Assembly (NCBI RefSeq): GCF_004379255.2
Contig: NC_056034.1
Coordinates: forward strand, 5,148,501-5,212,500
Reading direction: 5' to 3'
Source of the DNA: Salvia splendens
Taxonomy: Eukaryota > Streptophyta > Magnoliopsida > Lamiales > Lamiaceae
DNA length: 64,000 nucleotides
This document shows, piece by piece, positions 57,250-64,000 of this stretch (positions are counted from its first letter, which is position 1; every line of letters starts with the position of its first letter). The position numbers and the translations under genes are program-made. A model generated the notes under the pieces. It made no database searches. It saw nothing but the letters and a program-made list of their open reading frames with translations, and was not told the origin of the DNA.

Positions 57250-59035
57250 GAGCATCCGCAGTGGTTGAAGGACGACGTCCGTCCATCCGTGCCAACGTGA
57301 CGGCACCCACTGTCCGCCGCTGGCGCGGCGCTGCTCGATGCATCCAGCACGTCCGTGCCAGCGAGCAGCTGACGTGACGCGTTCTGATGAGCCAACGGCA
57401 TTTCCATTGGAAATTCATTTTTTTTAAAATCGAAAATAATACCAAAAATTAAAAAATATATATTTTCAGATTCCCAAAAATATGGCCGTTTTTTTACCGT
57501 TTTTATGGAACTTTTTTTTATTTTTTATATTCCCAAAATCATCTATAAATACACACATTTATCATCCATTTTTCACGTCAACTCATCTCTCATTCATATT
57601 TTTTCATACAACTTATGTACATCTTCCTCTCTCACTCAAACCCTCTCAAATGGATTTCACCAATCTCATTGCGGAAGCGGAGCGCGAAGAACAAGAATAC
57701 TATGAAAAATATCGTGCCTCTTATGAAGCCTGTGTCACTGCAAATACCCCCGCCCCTCCTCCTCGATCAACTAGATCAACTCGTCGCTACATCCATCGTG
57801 ACCGGGAGGGAGCCAACGAAAGATTACTTCCGACCAGCCGCGGTTTCCGGAGGATTACTTTCGGCGCCGTTTTCGCATGTCAAAACGCTTGTTTATGCGT
57901 ATTGTCAACACATTATCCGCCCGTGTTGAATACTTTCAAACAAGTACAGACGCAACCGGTTGGCAAAGTCTCTCTGCATTGCAGAAGTGTACGTCTGCCA
58001 TCCGACAACTTGCTACTGGGCAAACAGCTGATCTCTTCGACGAGTATTTGCATGTCGGTGAGTCAACTGGAATCCTTTGCCTTAAAATTTTTTGCGACGG
58101 CGTTCGTTCAGCTTTCGGTGAGGAATTCCTTCGGGCACCCACCACCGATGATTGCCAACGGTTGCTTCGTCTTCACGAAACAGTCCATGGTTTTCCCGGT
58201 ATGCTTGGCAGCATTGACTGCATGCATTGGAGGTGGAAGAATTGTCCGACTGCTTGGAGGGGGCAACACTTAAGCGGCCACAATGGCGGCGTCCCAACAC
58301 TTATCCTTGAAGCGGTCACCGACTACCGCATATGGATTTGACATGCATATTTTGGTATTACCGGATCCAACAACGACTTGAACGTGTTATATTCTTCACC
58401 ACTCTTCAAGCCCGATTCAATATTGTGAAGGCCCCGTCTCGGCTGCAGTACGTGAAAAATATTGCCGACATCATGTACACGTGTATTAACTTGCACAACA
58501 TGATTATAGCTGATGAAGGACCGATGACGGCTAGCTTTTACGACGAGGATGAAGCCGGAAGCTCAACCGTGAGGTCTCCCCCACGCCGAGGTGTGCATAC
58601 GACGGTGGGCGAGATGATCGAAACAAGGAACACAATGCGCGATACCCGAGTCCACATTGAGCTACAAGAAGACCTAATCAAACACATTTGAGCGAAATTC
58701 GGCCACAAGTAGTGAGTTTTTTTTAATTTTATGAATTTAATTATGTAATTTTTAATTTTTAGGATTTTAATTATGTACTTTTTAATTTTTAGGATTTTAA
58801 TTATGCAATTTTTAATTTTTTTGTAATTTGTAATAGTATTCCGAATATTTTTAATGCATTTTTATTTTGTGGAAATGTTTTTATTTAAATTGAATAATAG
58901 AATGGTGAGACCCTTGAGCTTGTCCTTGCGGAAGAGCACGGATGTGGGTGTTGTGCTATTGCATAAGAGCAGAGAGTAAAAGTGGATCTTAGCCCACATC
59001 CTTACTCGTTGGCAAGAGCACAGATGGGGATGCTC
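57250..59035 (+). mobile_element. PIF/Harbinger element T3, transposase-only, internally deleted
   Basis: The left end is GAGCATCCGCAGTGG and the right end, inverted, is GAGCATCCCCATCTGTG. TAA lies on both sides (57247-57249 and 59036-59038). The 1,786-bp element has only a decayed transposase gene. It is related to T2 along its length. Confidence 0.88.
57650..58712 (+). pseudogene. Harbinger DDE transposase with frameshift, stop and internal deletion
   Basis: ATG 57650 opens MDFTNLIAEAEREEQEYYEK. The frame shifts near 57825, continues through MSKRLFMRIVNTLSARVEYF and GSIDCMHWRWKN, and meets a TGA at about 58340 where T2 has TGG. Coding sequence then jumps from LYSSPLF to ARFNIVKAP, missing about 250 bp including the region with the last catalytic residue. 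The tail to 58712 matches T2. It is inactive. Confidence 0.87.
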
Positions 59036-59262
59036 TAACAATACATCTAATGAACTGTAAAGTCGATTTTTGATGCCATAAATAGTTCATGACTCTTTGT
59101 CATATTTCCAAAAGTAGTTTGATTTCAACGTGAATCCACTTTCCCCTTTTTGGGGAAGGTTACTTTTTAAAGATTTTTCCCCCTACAAAAATATTAATAA
59201 ATCAGAACATAAAGCATGCTCCTGCTGCCTACTTTAATTCAACGGAAGAAATAAAATAGTCA

Positions 59263-61227
59263 GGCCATCCACTACGCTGTCTCTATACCGTCCCTTAACT
59301 ACTATTTGACCACTATTTGAGGGCCCCACTGTACTTTATTATTCCATCCCTTAACTAAGGAACGGAACCTGCAACGCTCCGTCCCTTAACCGTCCCTTAT
59401 TCCGTCCCTTAATTACTATTCATTCAATTTCATTTTTTATTTTTTTTTCCAACCCAATTCAATCAAAACAAACACAATTCATTAAAATTAAAATAACATT
59501 ACAGCATAAAATAAAAATACAACTTAAAATTTTAAAAAATATATAATTAAAATCTTAAAAAAATAAAAATGACATAATTTAAAATACAATTTTATATGGA
59601 CATCCTTGAATGTTTTATGTTTCACTTTCGATGTGGGACAAAATCATTTTTGGATGTCTCTATAAAAGAGAAACAACCAAGAATGATTTTGTCCCACATC
59701 GAAAGTGAAACATAAAACATTCAAGGATGTTTCTATAAAAGAAGAACAACCAAGAATGATTTTATCCCACATCGAAAGAGAAACATAAAACATTAAAGGT
59801 TGTCTCTATAAAAGAGAAACAACCAAGAATGACTTTGTCCCACATCGAAAGTGGAACATAAAAATTCAAGGTTGTCTCTATAAAAGAGAAACAACCAAGA
59901 ATGATTTTGTCCCACGTCGAAAGTGAAACATAAAACATTCAAGGTTGTCTCTATAAAAGAGAAGCAACCAAGAATAACTTTGTCCCACATCGAAAGTGAA
60001 ATGTAAAACATTCAAGGTTGTCTCTATAAAAGAGAAGAAACCAAGAATGACATTGTCCCACATCGAAAGTGGAACATAAAACATTCAAGGTTGTCTCTAT
60101 AAAAGAGAATCAACCATGAATGACTTTGTCCCACATCGAAAGTGGAACATAAAACATTCAAGGTTGTCTTTATAAAAGAGAAGTAACCAAGAATGACTTT
60201 GTCCCACATCGAAAGTGAAACGTAAAACATTCAAGGTTGCCTCTATAAAAGAGAAGAAACCAGGAATGACATTGTCCCACATCGAAAGTGGAACATAAAA
60301 CATTCAAGGTTGTCTCTATAAAAGAGAAGCAACCATGAATTATTTTGTCCCACATCAAAAGTGGAACATAAAACATTCAAAGTTGTCTCTATAAAAGAGA
60401 AGCAACCAATAATGACTTTGTCCCACATCGAAAGTGGAACATAAAACATTCAAGGTTGTCTCTATAAAAGAAAGCAACCAAGAATGACTTTGTCCCACAT
60501 CGAAAGTGAAACGTAAAACATTCAAGGTTGTCTCTATAAAAGAGAAGAAACCAGGAATGACATTGTCCCACATCGAAAGTGGAACATAAAACATTCAAGG
60601 TTGTTTCTATAAAAGAGAAGCAACCATGAATTATTTTGTTCCACATCGAAAGTGGAACATAAAACATTCAAAGTTGTCTCTATAAAAGAGAAGCAACCAA
60701 TAATGACTTTGTCCCACATCGAAAGTGGAACATAAAACATTCAAGGTTGTCTATATAAAAGAGAAACAATCAAGAATGACTTTGTCCCACATCGAAAGTG
60801 GAACATAAAACATTCAAGGTGTCTCTATAAAAGAGAAGCAACCAAGAATGAGTTTCATAAATTTGCAAGCCTATCAAATATATGTGGACTATTACAAATT
60901 TCTTGTATTTATTTATTTGTAAAAATTGTTTTTAAATATAAAAACAATTTTTCTAAATAAAAAGTATTTTTTTTTTAAATTTGATTTTTTTTAAAAAAAA
61001 TTGATTTATTGCGTCAGCACGTGATGACGCCCACTCGCGGGCTGGCGAGTGGCCGTCACGCACGACGCCGGGTCGCGCCACGTCGCCTAGGCGCGTGGCG
61101 AGACGGCCCATCGCTTGTCTCGGCGACACGGGACGCGGGACGGGACGACGAGCTGCAACGCGTCGCGCGCCGGACCGTCTCTCCGGGACGGGTCGTGGGA
61201 CGCAGGCGCAACGCGTAGTGGATGCTC
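59263..61227. mobile_element. Harbinger-type non-coding element P1 with promoter-like repeat array
   Basis: The left end is GGCCATCCACTACGC and the right end, inverted, is GAGCATCCACTACGC. TCA lies on both sides (59260-59262 and 61228-61230). The interior is an AT-rich block, the 73-bp array and a GC-rich block near the right end (61009-61220) with 'gacgcccactcg' wording related to H3. It encodes no protein. Confidence 0.85.
59590..60857 (+). repeat. 73-bp tandem array of USE + TATA modules, 16 forward and 1 reverse
   Basis: Each unit has GTCCCACATCG, then about 32 nt, then TATAAAAG. The first copy (USE at 59629-59639) faces left; the other 16 face right, starting at 59691. The motif and gap match plant Pol II-type snRNA promoters (RTCCCACATCG, 33-34 nt to TATA). 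Few units depart from consensus (for example cccacgtcg near 59909 and gttccacatcg near 60636). The last eight units form two blocks of four (about 291 bp), a higher-order repeat. Promoter activity is inferred. Confidence 0.75.
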
Positions 61228-61230
61228 TCA

Positions 61231-61934
61231 TACAGACTATTCTGACAAAACTGGAAGAAAAATTAGATTAGTTTAATTATGTTAACCTTTTGTATAATTC
61301 TAGTAATTAAATAGTGGTGCTGCACCGGAGATTATATTGACCAGATAGACCAAAACACGAGGTTTCCGATGCATATATACCTATCTTAATTAATTATAAA
61401 TAATTAAATAAAACCAATTTCCAAGTTTGTCTTTGTTGCTTTGCATGCTCTTGTCGTTCAATTTATGTCCTTTACTAAGTTAACGCATACCTCTTCACCT
61501 TATTTTTTTATACTCCTATAAAAATAGATATGAAAAGAATTATTATCATATTTCATAATGGTACACTTTTTAATGAGAAAAGATTCATGTTCGATGCCCT
61601 AAAATATTAGGTCGTGTTCTATTGACCTATTTTAATTTTCAAACTTATACGATTGTACTTTTTCGGTATTATATTAATATTTTGAACAATTAAATGAGGA
61701 ATTTGTACTTTTTGGTATTTTGTTTAATATTTTGAACGACACACGACTTTTCAATTCCAAAGATTTAGTAGTATGATATTAAAGGCAACATATCTATTTG
61801 TCTACTTTAATGTTACTATATTCAAATCATTCTAAAATATAGAACATACAAAATCGTACGGTAGTATGGCCTCCTACTAACAATCATTTTTTTAATTGTT
61901 GTCAAACCGACCATTTTACTTTTTCTGAAAAGCA
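61231..61934. other. AT-rich intergenic DNA
   Basis: I see no gene or complete element between the two array-carrying elements. Confidence 0.5.
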
Positions 61935-62081
61935 TAAGGCCATCCAATACGCTGTCTCTATACCGTCTCTTAACTACTATTTGGCCACTATTTGATGACC
62001 CCAGTGTACTTTATTCCACCATCCCTTAACTAAGGGACGGAACCTGCAACGCTCCGTCCCTTAACCGTCCCTTAATTACTA

Positions 62082-62385
62082 CTCCCTCTGTCCCGCTTTA
62101 GCAGTCCCGGTTGATCAATTTCGGGTGTCCCGCTTTAGGAGTCCCGGTTGAACTCGATGCATAAAAATTGATGTCCACTACATCAATTTATTTATTACAT
62201 CATTTAAAGTGGGACCCAACTTCCACTAAATCATTTATTTATTACACACTTAAAAGCAAAAAAGTAAAAAAGTTGTTTAAAAGTGGGACCCAACCTCCAC
62301 AACATCATTTATTTATTACACACTTTAATACCCCTTAAAACATGTGCCCGACTCAACCGGGACTGCTAAAGCGGGACAGAGGGAG
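62082..62385. mobile_element. Stowaway MITE inserted in P2
   Basis: The ends CTCCCTCTGTCCCGCTTTAG and its inverse (CTAAAGCGGGACAGAGGGAG) match perfectly. TA lies on both sides. P1 has the uninterrupted sequence 'cttaattactattcattc' at the same place, a clear empty site. Confidence 0.93.
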
Positions 62386-62569
62386 TATTCATTCAATTTC
62401 ATTTTTTATTTTTTTTCCAACCCAATTCAATCAAAACAAACACACTTCATTAAAATTAAAATAACATTACAACATAAAATAAAAATACAACTTAAAATTT
62501 AAAAAAAAACATAATTAAAATCTTAAAAAAATAAAAATGACATAATTTAAAAATATAATTTTATATGGA

Positions 62570-63230
62570 CATCCTTGAATGTTTTATGTTTCACTTTCGA
62601 TGTGGGACAAAATCATTCTTGGATGTCTCTATAAAAGAGAAACAACCAAAAATGATTTTGTCCCACATCGACAGTGAAACATAAAACATTCAAGGATGTC
62701 TCTATAAAAGAACAACAACCAAGAATGATTTTATCCCACATCGAAAGTGAAACATAAAACATTCAAGGTTGTCTCTATAAAAGAGAAACAACCAAGAATG
62801 ACTTTGTCTCACATTGAAAGTGGAACATAAAACATTCAAGGTTGTCTCTATAAAAGAGAAGCAACCAAGAATGACTTTGTCCCACATCGAAAGTGAAACA
62901 TAAAATATTCAAGGATGTCTCTATAAAAGAAGAACAACCAATAATGATTTTATCCCACATCGAAAGTGAAACATAAAACATTCAAGGTTGTCTCTATAAA
63001 AGAGAAGAAACCAAGAATGACATTGTCCTACATCGAAAGTGGAAAATAAAACATTCAAGGTTGTCTCTATAAAAGAGAAGCAACTATGAATTATTTTGTC
63101 ACACATCGAAAGTGGAACATAAAACATTCAAAGTTGTTTCTATAAAAGAGAAGCAACCAAGAATGACTTTGTCCCACATCGAAAGTGGAACATAAAACAT
63201 TCAAGGTTGTCTCTATAAAAGAGAAGCAAC
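62570..63230 (+). repeat. 73-bp tandem array of USE + TATA modules, 8 forward and 1 reverse
   Basis: Same unit and arrangement as in P1: one left-facing copy near 62600, then eight right-facing copies from 62660 to 63170. Several USEs are damaged (gtctcacattg, gtcctacatcg, gtcacacatcg), more than in P1. Confidence 0.72.
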
Positions 63231-63598
63231 CAAGAATGAGTTTCATAAATTCGCAAGCCCATAAAATATATGTGGGCTATTACGAATTTCTTGTATTTAA
63301 TCATTTGTAAAAATTATTTAAAAAAAAAATTATAAATAAAAACTATTTTTTTTAAAAATTTGATTTTTTTTTAAAAAAAATGATTTATTGCGTCAGCACG
63401 TGACGACGCCCACTCGCGGGCCGCCGAGTGGGCGTCAAGTCGCCTAGGCGCGTGGTGAGACGGCCCGTCGCTTGTCTCGGCGACACGGGACGCGGGACGG
63501 CGCGGGACGGGACGGCGAGCTGCAACGCGTCGCGCGACGGACCCGTCTCTCTGGGACGGGTCGCGGGACGCCGGCGCGACGCGTAGTGGATGCTCTAA

Positions 63599-64000
63599 GG
63601 GTATCCACGATAGTAAGCCCGTGGTCCTGAGCCGAACCATAAAAAATATTTGTTCACACTATAGTGGACAAGCTTAAACCAGCAAATTAATTATTTTTTC
63701 ATTTTTTGTATATTTTAATTTAAGTAGAATAAAAATTATCGGACTATAATAATTATAAAAAATGCATAATTTAATAAAAAAAATTAAAATTCATAAACAA
63801 TTTTTGAAAATATTAAAAATGTGTGTGAGGTGAAAATGTGAGGAATGAGGTATTTATAAATAATTTTTGAAATTATTAAAACAAAATTCAAAATTGGGCT
63901 GCACCGCGGCTCTTGGCCGCCACAATAGGGAGCCGCGGCTCTCGCCCGGGAGTCGCCGTCGTGGCTCTCCCATGGGCGCGCCCAACAGCAGCGGCCTTCC
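63599..64000. mobile_element. Left part of another Harbinger-like element, cut by the window end
   Basis: GGGTATCCACGATAGTAAGC begins immediately after the TAA that ends P2. Its wording resembles other ends here (GRGYRTCCAC..). A GC-rich block begins near 63897 and runs off the window. The right end is not visible, so the call is tentative. Confidence 0.45.

Larger units (their letters stand above)
61938..63595. mobile_element. Harbinger-type non-coding element P2 with promoter-like repeat array
   Basis: The left end is GGCCATCCAATACGC and the right end, inverted, is GAGCATCCACTACGC. TAA lies on both sides (61935-61937 and 63596-63598). It is the same family as P1 but has fewer repeat units and a Stowaway insertion. 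Confidence 0.87.

Noticed and set aside
59793..60740. Many 68-aa minus-strand ORFs (MFYVPLSMWDK type)
   Set aside because: They are translations of the 73-bp repeat that recur in every unit and break at its length. They are not genes.
59590..60857. CRISPR-like array
   Set aside because: The 73-bp units are contiguous without unique spacers, lie in a transposon and occur in plant DNA.

Overview
This window is plant nuclear DNA, almost certainly from a eudicot. The evidence is one intron-containing TERMINAL EAR1/Mei2-like gene, Tat-lineage Ty3/gypsy retrotransposons, many Stowaway-type MITEs with CTCCCTCCGT termini, several PIF/Harbinger-type elements and hAT remnants. I cannot name the species. 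No rRNA, tRNA or CRISPR was recognised. Most of the 64 kb is mobile DNA in AT-rich intergenic sequence.

Layout. 1-3.8 kb is intergenic with MITEs. 3822-10816 is non-autonomous LTR element A (TSD AGATC). 10.8-17.8 kb holds a 104-bp tandem duplication, paired hairpins, nested Stowaways and Harbinger-like element H1 (12491-14063), followed by AT-rich DNA. 17788-19298 is a hAT-like element carrying snRNA-type promoter modules. 20100-22591 (minus strand) is the only confident host gene, in five exons. 23.6-29.2 kb is a composite hAT remnant containing element H2 (25503-27092), followed by element H3 (27273-29159). 30051-32098 (T1) and 33817-35866 (T2) are Harbinger elements with transposase genes. 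36446-47271 is element B, an apparently intact, very young Tat-lineage retrotransposon (TSD TACAA) inserted in a hairpin MITE. 48670-56336 is element C (TSD GTTTT), a non-autonomous relative of A. 57250-59035 (T3) is a decayed transposase element. 59263-61227 and 61938-63595 are Harbinger-type elements filled with 73-bp tandem repeats. The window ends inside another element of this kind.

How the parts relate. Element B encodes gag-protease and RT-RNaseH-integrase in one frame, separated by a UAG followed by CAA UCA, which fits the tobamovirus-type readthrough context. All three LTR elements also carry, on the opposite strand, a four-exon gene of about 817 codons whose introns keep the frame in B. 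A and C lack protease, RT, RNaseH and the integrase core, and share both deletion junctions although their LTRs differ. They would therefore depend on a B-like element in trans.

The Harbinger-type elements are split. Three carry only an ORF1-like SANT/NAM-associated gene and three carry only the DDE transposase, each with its own TIRs and 3-bp TSD. Two further elements carry no protein but arrays in which each unit has a plant snRNA-type upstream element (GTCCCACATCG) about 32 bp ahead of a TATA box. These two observations are the best candidates for undescribed biology here.
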